From Posidoniimonas polymericola (GTDB lineage: Bacteria > Planctomycetota > Planctomycetia > Pirellulales > Lacipirellulaceae), in the NCBI RefSeq assembly GCF_007859935.1, contig NZ_SJPO01000005.1, positions 403,258 through 467,257 of the forward strand: 64,000 nt of DNA, given 5' to 3'. Made by a program: the position numbers and the translations under genes. This document shows, piece by piece, positions 26,601 through 34,972 of this stretch. Numbering within the stretch: the first letter of the stretch is position 1; the number at the start of each line of letters is the position of its first letter. Under the pieces are notes generated by a model that searched no databases, was not told where the DNA came from, and saw only the letters and a program-made list of their open reading frames with translations.

Positions 26601-29597
26601 AAGTGCCGGGAGTCGGTGCGGCTCCTGGAGCGGATGGGCGACTACCAGCAGATGCACCTGGCCAGGTACCAGATCGCCGCGTCGCACTACCACCTAGGCG
26701 ACTTCTTCAACGCGATCGAGCAGGCCAAGCTAAACCGCCAGTCGGGGCTGGTCACCGGCGACACGCAGGCCGCGGGGATCAACCTTGAAATCTGGGCGCG
26801 GTCCACCAACGGCGACATGCCGCGTGACCTGATCGAGGAGGAATTCAACCGCGACCGATTCGACCCGCAGGGCGCGGCGCAGGTGACGCTCGCCAACGCG
26901 GTGGTGCTGCTGCGGGATGCGCGTGAAGAAGAAGCAATCGCGATCATGCGCGACGCCCTCCACAGCACTCATGGCAGGGGCGTCAAGAACTTCTACACCA
27001 TGCCGCTGCTGGCGTGGGTCGCCACCGCGTCCCGCAGCCTGGCCGAGCGATGCAGCCCCTACGACGCCCACCGGCTCAGGCGCCTGCTAAAGCAGACGCT
27101 CGCCGACGCTCGACGGGGCCTGCTGCAGTCGTGGGCCTGCCGCAACGACGCCCCCCGGATGCTGCGTGAGGCGGCGGTCGCGTCGGCGATGCTCGGACGG
27201 CCGGTCCGCGCCAAGCACAAATTGTACGCGGCGCTGCACATCGCCAAGAAGCAACGCGCCCGATTCGAGTTCGCACTCTGCCTGCAGGCGTACGGCAAGA
27301 TTGGCGAGCCGCTCGGCTGGGACAAGGCGTCGGCGCGACTCGCGTCGGCGCAGAGGACGCTCGACCTGCTGGCGTTCCGCGCCCGCGGCGACCAGGCCTC
27401 GGAGGCCGATACGGGCCGCGAGTCACTCTCCCTGGTCGACCGTTTTGACACGGTTCTCGAGTCCGGACGCAGCATCGCGTCGTCCCTCGGCTCCGAGGCG
27501 ATCTACCAGCAGACCCAGCGGGCGGCGCTGCGTCTGCTGCGTGGGCAGGAGTGCGTTGTCTGGGACGCCGACGCCAGCAGGGTCCAGGTGCAAACACACG
27601 TCAGCTCGCCCGAGCAGGTGCGGACGCTCCAGATCGAGCACTACCGCGACCTCATCGACGAGGGTAGCTGCTGGGGCCCCCAGCTAGCCCCGGTCTTCTC
27701 GGCGGATGGCGTCGAGAGCGACCACGGTTCCTGCCTCGCGGCGCCGATCCTCGTGCGGGGAAGGATCACCGCCATCATGGTTGTCGCGCACCGCGACCTC
27801 GACAACCTGTTCGGCGAGGACGAGCTGAGGCTGGCGGAGTTCATCGCCACAATCGCCGGGGCCGCGCTGGAAAACGCCGCGGGCTTCCAGCAGCTCCAAG
27901 AGCTGAACGCCACACTCGAGGCCCGCGTCAGCGAACGCACCGCGGTCGCCGAAGGCAAGGCCCGCGAGCTGGCCGAGTCCAACCAAGAGCTCCTGCGGGT
28001 CGCGACCGAACTCCGCGAGAAAGAAGAGCAGCTGCGGGTGGCCATGCAGGCGGCCGAGGCCGCCAGCGAGGCGAAGAGCCAGTTCCTCGCCACGATGAGC
28101 CACGAGATACGCACGCCGATGAACGGCATCCTCGGCATGGCGGAACTGGCGCTGCGGAGCGAGCTCACCCCACAACTCTCGACCTACCTGCAGACGGTCA
28201 AGCAGTCGGGCGAGGCGCTGCTGATGCTGCTCAACGACGTGCTCGACTTCTCAAAGATCGAGGCCGGCAAGATGGAGATCGAGGAGATCGAGTTCGACCT
28301 CCGCGCCGTGGTCAGAGATGCGGTCAAACTGATGTCGGCCGCGGCCGGCAAGAAGGGGGTCGAGCTGCTCTTCCAGGTCGCCCCCCGGGCGCCCAAACTA
28401 ATCCTCGGCGACCCCAACCGCCTGCGTCAGATCATCGTCAACCTAGTAGGCAACGCCGTAAAATTCACCGACGAGGGCGAGGTAGTGGTCTCAGCCGAGG
28501 CGGCGCCCAAGCTGGGCCGAGGCTGGGTGCTGCGGTTCTCGGTCCGGGACACCGGCCCCGGGGTTCCGGCGGAAAAACAGAACGAGATCTTCGAAGCCTT
28601 CCGGCAGAGCGATGGCTCGACCACCCGCAAGTACGGCGGTACCGGCCTCGGACTCTCGATCTCGACCGAGCTGGTCGGCCTGATGGGCGGCCGTATCTGG
28701 CTGGAGAGCGAGGTCGGGCAGGGCTCTACCTTCTTCTTCGAGATCCCGCTGCGGACCGATGCCGCCGCCACGCCACCAGCAGAACCCGAGCGGCGGCTAG
28801 AGGGCGTGCACGCGATGGTGGTCAGCGACTGCCAGAGCGGCGCGGACCTCTACGCACGCACACTCGAGCGGCACGGAGCCTCGGTGTCCCAGGTCGGCCC
28901 CGAGACCGACCTGGCGGCCGCCGCCGGCGCGGCTCCAGGCGAGCGGCGCCTTGCGGTTGTTGACCTCTCGAATCGCGGAAACTGGGGACCTGAGCTCGCG
29001 GGCCGGTGGCCTTCGCTCAGCCGCGAGCACGACTGGGAGACCCTCTGGCTCACGCCGGTCGACTGGGTCGACACGCCGGACCACCAGCTGCAAGGGGTTC
29101 GCATCACCAAACCACTGGCCGACGGCGATCTGATCGCGTCGGCGATTCAGGCACTGCGGCTGATGACCGCCGTCGAGGCAGCGGAGCCAGAAGACGAATC
29201 AATCGATTCACGGCCCCTGAAGATCCTGCTCGTCGACGACAGCCAAGTCAATCAGCAGGTGGGCGCCGGCCTCCTTGCCACGCAGGGGCACAAGATCACA
29301 ACCGCCGACAACGGCGCTGAGGCCCTGCAGGAACTTGCCGCGGCGGACTTTGATATCGTGCTGATGGACCTGGAAATGCCGGTCATGGACGGGCTGCAGG
29401 CCACCCGCAAGATCCGCGAACGGGACGCGCAACGCGGCGCGCACACGCCCGTGGTTGCGATGACGGCCCACGCACTCCACGTCGTTCGTGAAAAGTGCGA
29501 GCAGGCCCAGATGGACGCCTGCCTGACCAAGCCGATCGACCCGCGGGTGCTGTTCGAGGAACTGGCGCGCCTCGTGCCGAGCGGGGTGGAGGCCTGA
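23601..29597 (+). CDS. Giant hybrid signalling protein: pseudokinase, AAA ATPase, GAF, histidine kinase, receiver
   Basis: A 1998-residue protein with the architecture of the trifunctional Ser/Thr kinase-ATPase-histidine kinase family. Residues 60-320 are kinase-like, but the catalytic loop reads HGDLNPHC (asparagine lost), the DFG position reads HGA, and no glycine-rich loop is seen, so this is probably a pseudokinase. An AAA/NACHT-like ATPase follows: FVGRQREL near 340, Walker A APSGGGKSR near 371, Walker B ALVFLDDCQWAD near 490. About 750-1280 is TPR-like helical repeat. A GAF domain is at 1290-1430 and a coiled coil at 1430-1490. HisKA has MSHEIRTPMNGILGM, and the ATPase has NLVGNAVKFTD and GTGLGLSIS. 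A degenerate receiver-like segment (1733-1855) precedes a complete receiver with VLMDLEMPVMDG. Confidence 0.92.
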   Translation: MAHSSKPASNHRPAMPSPPDPHDDSPVVCAYIAGEDHRAIRATHEAYPNRFSSLKLIDSWPEVSTLVGSERVSGARRLVSVLDYSEISHGKRMRLDRDSIYLKRVRSDAVAGLVAWEAWADYRVAVFSHTEGDTLEAVLAGHRLGVEQTLELAVRILDGLDALHEHKITHGDLNPHCVTLVDGEAASAVLHGAGAPPPTSNVSEDPRALLHALYCSPEAAGAIEYDTGPWSDLYSLGILLFRAVAGVPPFRAEDIGQILFEHVTAPIPSLESFGVEDAPSAFEAFLGHLLKKDPRDRYQTAASAMADANRLVAALRAGDTEPQIEIDASAQRCRIAEPAFVGRQRELQALLEAVEDAKRGAGGAVLLEAPSGGGKSRMHSELMQIARRESVWVLTGQETNDNGRRNLTMLNGVVADIVSLASRQPEVASQFTSSLRRESTTLTSVLPNLEPLLGDHEHVSAPEEFGETRAVRALIALLDALGAAERPALVFLDDCQWADAMSLKLLQQWSRAQPEGGRYVTVVVAFRSEEAAPDHPLRRVAAMRQIKLDPLDEAEIRQLAESMAGELPEEILELTVRLAEGSPFMASAVLRGLNESGALVAGSKGWLVDRQKLDDCQSSDQAAKLLSRRVDLMSEPAIRLLSIGAVLGKEFDVSLTARLMGVEPEAFVEALDEAKERRLVWVRPDRTHCVFVHDKVRAAALERLDDTTARTVHRQAAVLLCGHPGSSTAEIAHHFDACGDSHAALHFAMTAAVHARKRYALDVAEDQYRITLRGVPDDDRVTKCRINEGLGEVLMLKGKYDEAFACFTRATPLANGKHSQASIRGKLAELSLKRGEMELAASEYESALRRLGYFVPRHALMCVLLLAWQGLVQLAHTLAPRIFLHRKQRLPDASERLRLQLLSGLSHSCWYGRSRTKMFWSHLAGMNRAERYQPSAELADAYSNHGVGMSLFALTGRAETYCQKALDTYAALSDAWGQGKTLHYWGIVLYGASRFQECIEKCRESVRLLERMGDYQQMHLARYQIAASHYHLGDFFNAIEQAKLNRQSGLVTGDTQAAGINLEIWARSTNGDMPRDLIEEEFNRDRFDPQGAAQVTLANAVVLLRDAREEEAIAIMRDALHSTHGRGVKNFYTMPLLAWVATASRSLAERCSPYDAHRLRRLLKQTLADARRGLLQSWACRNDAPRMLREAAVASAMLGRPVRAKHKLYAALHIAKKQRARFEFALCLQAYGKIGEPLGWDKASARLASAQRTLDLLAFRARGDQASEADTGRESLSLVDRFDTVLESGRSIASSLGSEAIYQQTQRAALRLLRGQECVVWDADASRVQVQTHVSSPEQVRTLQIEHYRDLIDEGSCWGPQLAPVFSADGVESDHGSCLAAPILVRGRITAIMVVAHRDLDNLFGEDELRLAEFIATIAGAALENAAGFQQLQELNATLEARVSERTAVAEGKARELAESNQELLRVATELREKEEQLRVAMQAAEAASEAKSQFLATMSHEIRTPMNGILGMAELALRSELTPQLSTYLQTVKQSGEALLMLLNDVLDFSKIEAGKMEIEEIEFDLRAVVRDAVKLMSAAAGKKGVELLFQVAPRAPKLILGDPNRLRQIIVNLVGNAVKFTDEGEVVVSAEAAPKLGRGWVLRFSVRDTGPGVPAEKQNEIFEAFRQSDGSTTRKYGGTGLGLSISTELVGLMGGRIWLESEVGQGSTFFFEIPLRTDAAATPPAEPERRLEGVHAMVVSDCQSGADLYARTLERHGASVSQVGPETDLAAAAGAAPGERRLAVVDLSNRGNWGPELAGRWPSLSREHDWETLWLTPVDWVDTPDHQLQGVRITKPLADGDLIASAIQALRLMTAVEAAEPEDESIDSRPLKILLVDDSQVNQQVGAGLLATQGHKITTADNGAEALQELAAADFDIVLMDLEMPVMDGLQATRKIRERDAQRGAHTPVVAMTAHALHVVREKCEQAQMDACLTKPIDPRVLFEELARLVPSGVEA

Positions 29598-29631
29598 GGG
29601 CGCCCCACCGTGGCCCGCCCTACCAACGCGC

Positions 29632-30927
29632 CTAGTAACGCACGGTAAAACCGGCTGACAGGGCGTCCGCCGAGACCTCGCTCTTCACCGAAGACCCCGG
29701 TATCGCGCCGAAGGTGGGCAGCGTCCACGGTCCCGAAGCCTCGCCCTCGAAGCCGTGCAGGTAGGCGATGTTGAAGCTGGTCTTGGCCGAGACGTCCATC
29801 GTGGCGCCGATCGAGACAATGTGGCCGATCACCAGCGGCGAGCCGACGTTGAAGAACGCGGTCGAGTCGCTGATCGGATTCGACTGGTAGTGGTAGCCCA
29901 TCCGCAAGATCAGCCGCTCGGTGGCCTGAATCTGAGCCGCGGTCGAAACCGAAAACACGTTGTCCCAGCCCAGACCGGTCGCCGCGCCAAAGGCGTTGTA
30001 TCCGGCGGTCCCGAAGCCCTTGGTGTTCTTGTAGTCGAAGTACCTCAGGTCGAGCCCCCAGGCCACGTGCCTGATGCCGGTGTAGCCGAAGCCCAAGGAG
30101 GCGACCATCGGCAGGTCGACATCGAGCTTGTCCAGCCGGGGCGCACCGACCTCGTCGGTGGTGTTGAACCGGAAATCCTCAAACCAGGTCGGCGACTTCA
30201 ACGACGCGCCGACCGTCCAGTCGCAGTGGGAGTCGTAGTACACGCCGAGCTGGAACGCGCCGCCGTAGTGGTAGCGTGTGCCCAGGCCGTCTCGGTAGGT
30301 GAAGGCGGTATCGGTGTTGGCGTCGTCGGGCGGGGCCAGGAACAACGGCGCCGCGTTAAGAGTCCCCATCGCGAGAATCGGCGAGAAGCCGACCGACAGA
30401 TTCGGCGTCACCTCCAGCGCGGCGGCGGGCGCGACCTCGAACACCTGGAACTCCGCGAACACGCGGCCCAGTCCGTTCGGCTGGGGCGCGAGCACCGGGT
30501 TCGTGAGGCTCGAGGGGTAATTCGCCTTGAAGCCGGCCACGCCGTACATGCCGAAGCCGAGCGTGAGCGGGCTGCAGCAGTTGCGTTCCACGAGGCCGAC
30601 GGCCGGGATGAGTGAGGCCCCGGTTTCGGCTTCGGTCGAACCGGAACCGGCAGCCGGGAAAGCGGAGCTGAGGGTCTCGGTCTGGAGCAGCAACTCGGCG
30701 CCGACCGTCACTTCCGAACGCCGCAATCCGGTCATCGTGGCCGGGTTGCGGAAGATGGCCCCCGCCGCGTCAACCGGCAACGCCGTGCCGACGCCGGACA
30801 TGCCGCGGTTGACGGTGCCAACCCCGGGCATGATGAGCCCCTGGGCGTTGGCCGCAGGCACGAAGACCGAGCATGCAACCGCCGCAACGCAGCAGGCCAA
30901 CCATCGCTGTTTCCGGTCGCTAGTCAT
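29632..30927 (-). CDS. OmpP1/FadL/TodX family outer membrane protein
   Basis: A 431-residue protein with a signal peptide ending ANAQ. After it comes the FadL-type N-terminal plug and first strands: GTVNRGMSGVGTALPVDAAG, then FRNPATMTGLRRSEVTVG. The rest alternates short hydrophobic and polar residues as in a beta-barrel and ends in the aromatic SAGFTVRY, typical of an outer-membrane barrel C-terminus. The family carries long-chain fatty acids or other hydrophobic compounds across the outer membrane. The cargo here is unknown. The gene converges with the giant kinase gene, 34 bases apart, and stands alone as a transcription unit. Confidence 0.88.
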   Translation of the reverse strand: MTSDRKQRWLACCVAAVACSVFVPAANAQGLIMPGVGTVNRGMSGVGTALPVDAAGAIFRNPATMTGLRRSEVTVGAELLLQTETLSSAFPAAGSGSTEAETGASLIPAVGLVERNCCSPLTLGFGMYGVAGFKANYPSSLTNPVLAPQPNGLGRVFAEFQVFEVAPAAALEVTPNLSVGFSPILAMGTLNAAPLFLAPPDDANTDTAFTYRDGLGTRYHYGGAFQLGVYYDSHCDWTVGASLKSPTWFEDFRFNTTDEVGAPRLDKLDVDLPMVASLGFGYTGIRHVAWGLDLRYFDYKNTKGFGTAGYNAFGAATGLGWDNVFSVSTAAQIQATERLILRMGYHYQSNPISDSTAFFNVGSPLVIGHIVSIGATMDVSAKTSFNIAYLHGFEGEASGPWTLPTFGAIPGSSVKSEVSADALSAGFTVRY

Positions 30928-31158
30928 CGAGGATTCTCGCCATGCACCTGGAAGGACTCACGCTCGAGGAGGCGAACCGACGCCCCGCGTCTCACGGTCG
31001 GTATCGGCCGGCGAGCCCGGTCCTAGCGAACGTTCCGGTCGTGCGGCGTGAGGGAATCCGCGGAGCGGGTCGAACAACCGGCAAAGTTTGCGCAGTCGGT
31101 CCCCGGCGTCGACTCCGCGTTCGCCTTCCCGCCGCTAGCATCGACGCGGCAAGAGCGA

Positions 31159-31911
31159 TCAACAGCCCACGGCGAACGACCTCAGGCAGACGCCCCGGCG
31201 TTCGAGGGTGAGCCGCACGCCGGCGGCGTAGCCGACTGCCCATGGGGTGTCGCCGTGTAAGCAGATGCTGTCGCACCGGACCGCGGCGTCGGGCCCATCC
31301 ACCGTAGAAACCGCGCCTTCTAGCGCCAGGCGGAGCGCCTGACGGACGACCTCGGCCTCGTCCTCGTGCAGCGCCCCCGGCTCGTCGCGCGAGACCAACC
31401 GCCCCGAGGAATGGTAGGCCCGATCGGCGAACGCCTCGGCGTAGAAGGGCACGCCGGCGGCTCTGGCCGCCGACTCCATGCAGGAGCCCGCCTCGCCCAA
31501 GAGCGCCAGCGGGCGCGGCCCCTCGCCGGCGATCGCCGCGGCCGCTTCGGCAAGCGCGGGGTCCGTTCCGAGCTGGTGGTACAGCGCGCCGTGTGGCTTG
31601 ACGTAGCCAACCGACCCGCCGGCGGCTTCGGCGATTTCCGCCAGCGTGTCGATCTGCCGCCGCAGCAGATCACTCGCCTGCTGCGGAGTGATTGGCAGGT
31701 TCCTACGCCCATAGAACTCGCGGTCGACGTGGCCCGGGTGGGCGCCGATCGTCACGCCGAGCTCAACCGCCCGGCAGGCCGCGGCCCGCATCGACGCGAG
31801 GTTGCCGGCGTGTGCACCGCAGGCGATGTTGGCGGAAGTCACGTAGGCCAACAGCTCGTGGTCGTTGCCGGCCCCTTCTCCGACGTCGGCGTTGAGATCG
31901 ATCGATCGCAT
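31159..31911 (-). CDS. pxpA: 5-oxoprolinase subunit PxpA (LamB/YcsF family)
   Basis: Starting at ATG 31911 gives 250 residues, a normal length for this family. The N-terminus MRSIDLNADVGEG is diagnostic. ANIACGAHAGN, IGAHPGHVD, YVKPHGALYHQ, FADRAYHSSGRLVSR and CDSICLHGDTP follow in the family order. PxpA works with PxpB and PxpC in ATP-dependent opening of 5-oxoproline to glutamate. The start codon overlaps the stop of the upstream pxpBC gene by one base (TGATG), so translation is probably coupled. A longer frame upstream exists only because of this overlap. Confidence 0.95.
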   Translation of the reverse strand: MRSIDLNADVGEGAGNDHELLAYVTSANIACGAHAGNLASMRAAACRAVELGVTIGAHPGHVDREFYGRRNLPITPQQASDLLRRQIDTLAEIAEAAGGSVGYVKPHGALYHQLGTDPALAEAAAAIAGEGPRPLALLGEAGSCMESAARAAGVPFYAEAFADRAYHSSGRLVSRDEPGALHEDEAEVVRQALRLALEGAVSTVDGPDAAVRCDSICLHGDTPWAVGYAAGVRLTLERRGVCLRSFAVGC

Positions 31912-33626
31912 CAGGCTCTCCGGATGGCCTCTCTGACGCCTGCGTGCACCGCTTGCAACTCTCTCTCGACCTGGTCGTAGAGACGCTCGGCGTCTGCCAG
32001 GCTCACCTCGCGGAACGTCAGCGATTCGGCTGGCCGCAACTGTGCCAGTATCGGTAAGTCGACCGCCGCAACACAACCCGCAACGGGGTAGCCGCCGAGG
32101 GTTTGGCTATCGGCAGCCAGGATAATTGGCTCCCCCCCAGGGGGGATCTGCACCGCGCCGGGAGCGACGGGACGCGACTCGCTGGCCCCGGGAGTGTCGG
32201 CCGGAATGGGGTTCCCCTGCAGCCGCACGCCCATCCGATTCGACTCCGACGCGACCCGAAACTCTCCGCCCAGCAGGCGACGCCAAGCGAGATCGCCGAC
32301 CGCCCCAATGCCGCCGTGGCGGACGATCCGCAGCGTGGCGGCAGCCCGGGGGGACGCGGGGACGAACCACCCGGTCGGGTCGCCAGAGTCGGTCAGCTCG
32401 CCCAGACAGGCAAGCTGGTCCCCCGCCGCCAACGCCCGACCGCGATGGCCGCCGAACCCACCCTGCAGATCGGTGTCCGCGCTGCCGAGCACACACTCCG
32501 CGGCAAAACCGCCGGGCGCCGCCACGTAGGCCCGCGCACCGGTGAGCCCGCGCAGGTCCAACTGCTCGCCCGCTCGGAGCCTAACACGCCGAGCGCCGCC
32601 GAGGGCCTCGGTCACGCCACCGGCGAGTCCCAGCACTACATCGTGCAGACACTCAACAACCGGGCCCACGAGCGTCGACTCGATAGCGACCGCATCCGGC
32701 GCGTTGCCGACCAGCTCGTTGGCAAGCCGCAGCGACGCTGTGTCCATCGCCCCCCCTGCCGCGACGCCCCATTGCCGCACACCGGCTCGGCCCAGCGATT
32801 GCAGACTGCTCTGCACGCCTGGCGAAGCGACCCTCAACACCGCCCTGCCCTCGCGATGAAGTGGACGCTCCTCTCGGCCCTGCTCGGTGGCGGCTAGCTG
32901 ACCACGGTCGATAGGCTCAAACCGCACCCGGTCGCCGGCCTGCAGCAGGCCAGGTGGGTCGGCGTAGGGATCAAACAGCTTCTGTGGGCACCGGCCAATC
33001 AGGTTCCAGCCGCCCGGTGACGCGTTAGGGTACACCGCGGTGTACGGGCCGCCGATCGCCACCGCGCCCGCGGGCACGCGGGTCCTTGGCCGTGCGCGAC
33101 GCGGCACACGCAACCCCTGGGGCAAGCCCTCCAGATAGGCAAAGCCCGGCGCAAAGCCGACCGCACCGACTCTGTAATCCGCGTCGCAGTAGAGCTGCAC
33201 GACCTCGTCCACGCCGCACCCGGCGTGCTGTGCTACGAGCGGCAGGTCGGGCGCAAAAGCCTCGTCAAAACAAACCGGCAGCGTGTGCACAACCGGCAGG
33301 ACTGCGGCGGCTTGCGTCGCCATCGCTAGGCTGCTGCGCACCCACGCGGCCACGGTCTCGTGCCGCCGCCCCCCGGAGCCGCAGGGGATGGCGTCCGGGT
33401 CGAAGAATATTCCAAGCGCAGTGAACGCCTGCGTAACATCCGTCACGCCGGGCAGCGGGTTGGCCCGCAGCCGATCAGCGAGGGCGGTCACGCGTTGCCG
33501 CGAGTCGGTCGCGTCGGGGTCGAGCTGCACCACCAGCGCAGCGTCACCGAGCGGTTCGATGACAGGGGCGGCGGAGGCGGCAGCAGACGGGGACGAGTTA
33601 GGCACGGTCGCTATTCTGGCGGGCAA
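31911..33626 (-). CDS. pxpBC: Fused 5-oxoprolinase subunits PxpB-PxpC
   Basis: A 571-residue fusion of two subunits that are separate in E. coli. Residues 20-265 are PxpB (allophanate hydrolase subunit 1-like): EPLGDAALVVQL, VGFAPGFAYLEGLP, RVPAGAVAIGG, NLIGRCP. Residues about 275-545 are PxpC (subunit 2, biotin-dependent carboxyltransferase-like): VASPGVQSSLQSLGRAGVRQ, GGAMDTASLRLANELVGN, GARAYVAAPGG, PVAGCVAAVDLPILAQLRP. A short basic linker joins them. With pxpA directly downstream the full PxpABC enzyme is encoded in two genes. The true start may be the ATG at the upstream end or an internal codon near MPARIATVP; the frame begins there. Confidence 0.92.
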   Translation of the reverse strand: MPARIATVPNSSPSAAASAAPVIEPLGDAALVVQLDPDATDSRQRVTALADRLRANPLPGVTDVTQAFTALGIFFDPDAIPCGSGGRRHETVAAWVRSSLAMATQAAAVLPVVHTLPVCFDEAFAPDLPLVAQHAGCGVDEVVQLYCDADYRVGAVGFAPGFAYLEGLPQGLRVPRRARPRTRVPAGAVAIGGPYTAVYPNASPGGWNLIGRCPQKLFDPYADPPGLLQAGDRVRFEPIDRGQLAATEQGREERPLHREGRAVLRVASPGVQSSLQSLGRAGVRQWGVAAGGAMDTASLRLANELVGNAPDAVAIESTLVGPVVECLHDVVLGLAGGVTEALGGARRVRLRAGEQLDLRGLTGARAYVAAPGGFAAECVLGSADTDLQGGFGGHRGRALAAGDQLACLGELTDSGDPTGWFVPASPRAAATLRIVRHGGIGAVGDLAWRRLLGGEFRVASESNRMGVRLQGNPIPADTPGASESRPVAPGAVQIPPGGEPIILAADSQTLGGYPVAGCVAAVDLPILAQLRPAESLTFREVSLADAERLYDQVERELQAVHAGVREAIRRA

Positions 33627-33737
33627 CCGGCCGATCGTCCATGCACCGGCTGTCTTATTGAGACGCGTTCACAACACCGCCGCCGACAGGGCCGGCCGCC
33701 TCGCCTGTCCGCTACGCCGTACTCCGCCTACAGCGGC

Positions 33738-34883
33738 CTAGCCGCGGGCCAGGGCGTCGCTCTGGTCGACGAAGTCGTCGCCGTCCCACTCGGTGTCGGC
33801 CTTGACCATCTTCTTCTTTTCGTGCTCGGCCTTCTTAGCGGCGCGCGCTTCGGTTTGCCGTCTGACCAAGTCCGCGTGGGTGGTGAAGTACTGCAGCGAG
33901 TGCCCCCGGAAATCGTTGAGCGAGTCGAACTTGTGCTTCTCCATGAAGGCCAGCAGCTGCTCCTTCATCGGCGCCACGACGCCGTAGCCGGACTTCATCA
34001 CGCCGGTGCAGACCTGCACCGTGTGCGAGCCGAGCAGGATGAACTGCGCGGCGTCCTCGCCGGTCTCGACGCCGCCCATGCCGCTGAGCGTGCGGTCTGG
34101 GAACTCGTCGCGGAGCACGGTGGCGATCTCCATACACATCCGCAGGGCGATCGGCTTGACCGCCTGGCAGCTGTAGCCGCCCGGCGTGGTGTAGCCCTCG
34201 ACCGTCGGCTCGGGCCGCAGGGTCTCGAGGTCGACGCCGATTACGCTGCGGATCGTGTTGATCGCCGAGACGCCGTCGCACCCGGCGCGGAGACTCGCCC
34301 GCGTAGGGTCCTCGATGTGGGTGACGTTGGGTGTCATCTTGGCCCACACCGGCTTCTTGGCGACTTCCATCACCCAACCGCAGACCTCTTCGAGGATCTC
34401 GGGGTCCTCGCCCATCGCGGCGCCCATCTTCCGCTCCGGCAGGCCGTGGGGGCAGCTAAAGTTGAGCTCGAACGAGTCAACGCCCGCCTCCTCGCAGCGA
34501 CCGATGATCTCCTGCCAGGCGTCCTTGTTGTACTCCTCCATGGCCGAGCAGATCAGCACCCCCTCAGGGTGCGAGTCCTTGAGCGCCTTGAACTCGTCGA
34601 TCCAGGCCTCGAATGGCCGATCGCTGATCAGCTCGATGTTCTCCCAGCCGTAGATCTCATTAGACCCGTCCGCCTGTGTGTGGCGGCTCCGCAGGCGGCC
34701 GTAGCGCGGCTGTACGTTGACCACCTTCGACGCGTCGAGGCTGACCGTCTTGCAGATCACGGCGCCCCACCCCTCGTCTAACGCGCGGCCGATTACCTTG
34801 CCGTTCGTGCCTGGAGGGCCCGAGGCAATAACGAACGGGTTAGGGAGCTTGAGCCCGTTGACTGTGGTCGCTAAGGTTGCCAT
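33738..34883 (-). CDS. preA: NAD-dependent dihydropyrimidine dehydrogenase subunit PreA
   Basis: ATG 34883, preceded by GAGG, gives 381 residues. The protein is an FMN-binding TIM barrel of the dihydroorotate/dihydropyrimidine dehydrogenase group: LKLPNPFVIASGPPGTNG, ELNFSCPHGLPERKMG with the active-site cysteine, AKMTPNVTHIEDP, and LSGMGGVETGEDAAQFILLG for phosphate binding. It reduces uracil or thymine to the dihydro form. Many PreA proteins end with a two-cluster 4Fe-4S ferredoxin domain; here the C-terminus instead is a lysine-rich helix ending FVDQSDALARG, with no CxxCxxC. The electron-transfer partner PreT is not in the window. It is the last gene of the uracil operon. Confidence 0.9.
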   Translation of the reverse strand: MATLATTVNGLKLPNPFVIASGPPGTNGKVIGRALDEGWGAVICKTVSLDASKVVNVQPRYGRLRSRHTQADGSNEIYGWENIELISDRPFEAWIDEFKALKDSHPEGVLICSAMEEYNKDAWQEIIGRCEEAGVDSFELNFSCPHGLPERKMGAAMGEDPEILEEVCGWVMEVAKKPVWAKMTPNVTHIEDPTRASLRAGCDGVSAINTIRSVIGVDLETLRPEPTVEGYTTPGGYSCQAVKPIALRMCMEIATVLRDEFPDRTLSGMGGVETGEDAAQFILLGSHTVQVCTGVMKSGYGVVAPMKEQLLAFMEKHKFDSLNDFRGHSLQYFTTHADLVRRQTEARAAKKAEHEKKKMVKADTEWDGDDFVDQSDALARG

Positions 34884-34904
34884 CGCTACCTCAAAGAGTT
34901 TGTT

Positions 34905-34972
34905 AACCACAAAGAATCGAAGACACGAAGGTGTCGCGTCAAGCGCTTCGTGTCCCTTATGATTTTGTGGTT
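34905..34972. repeat. Inverted repeat of the CACAAAG/CACGAAG family
   Basis: AACCACAAAGAATCGAAGAC extending to CACGAAG at 34930 is mirrored by CTTCGTGTCCC through TTTTGTGGTT at 34946-34972. The right arm includes the stop codon of the aminotransferase gene. The element fills the gap between the aminotransferase and preA genes and could fold in the transcript. Related copies occur at 36349-36440 and around 57.2 and 57.7 kb. Confidence 0.7.
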
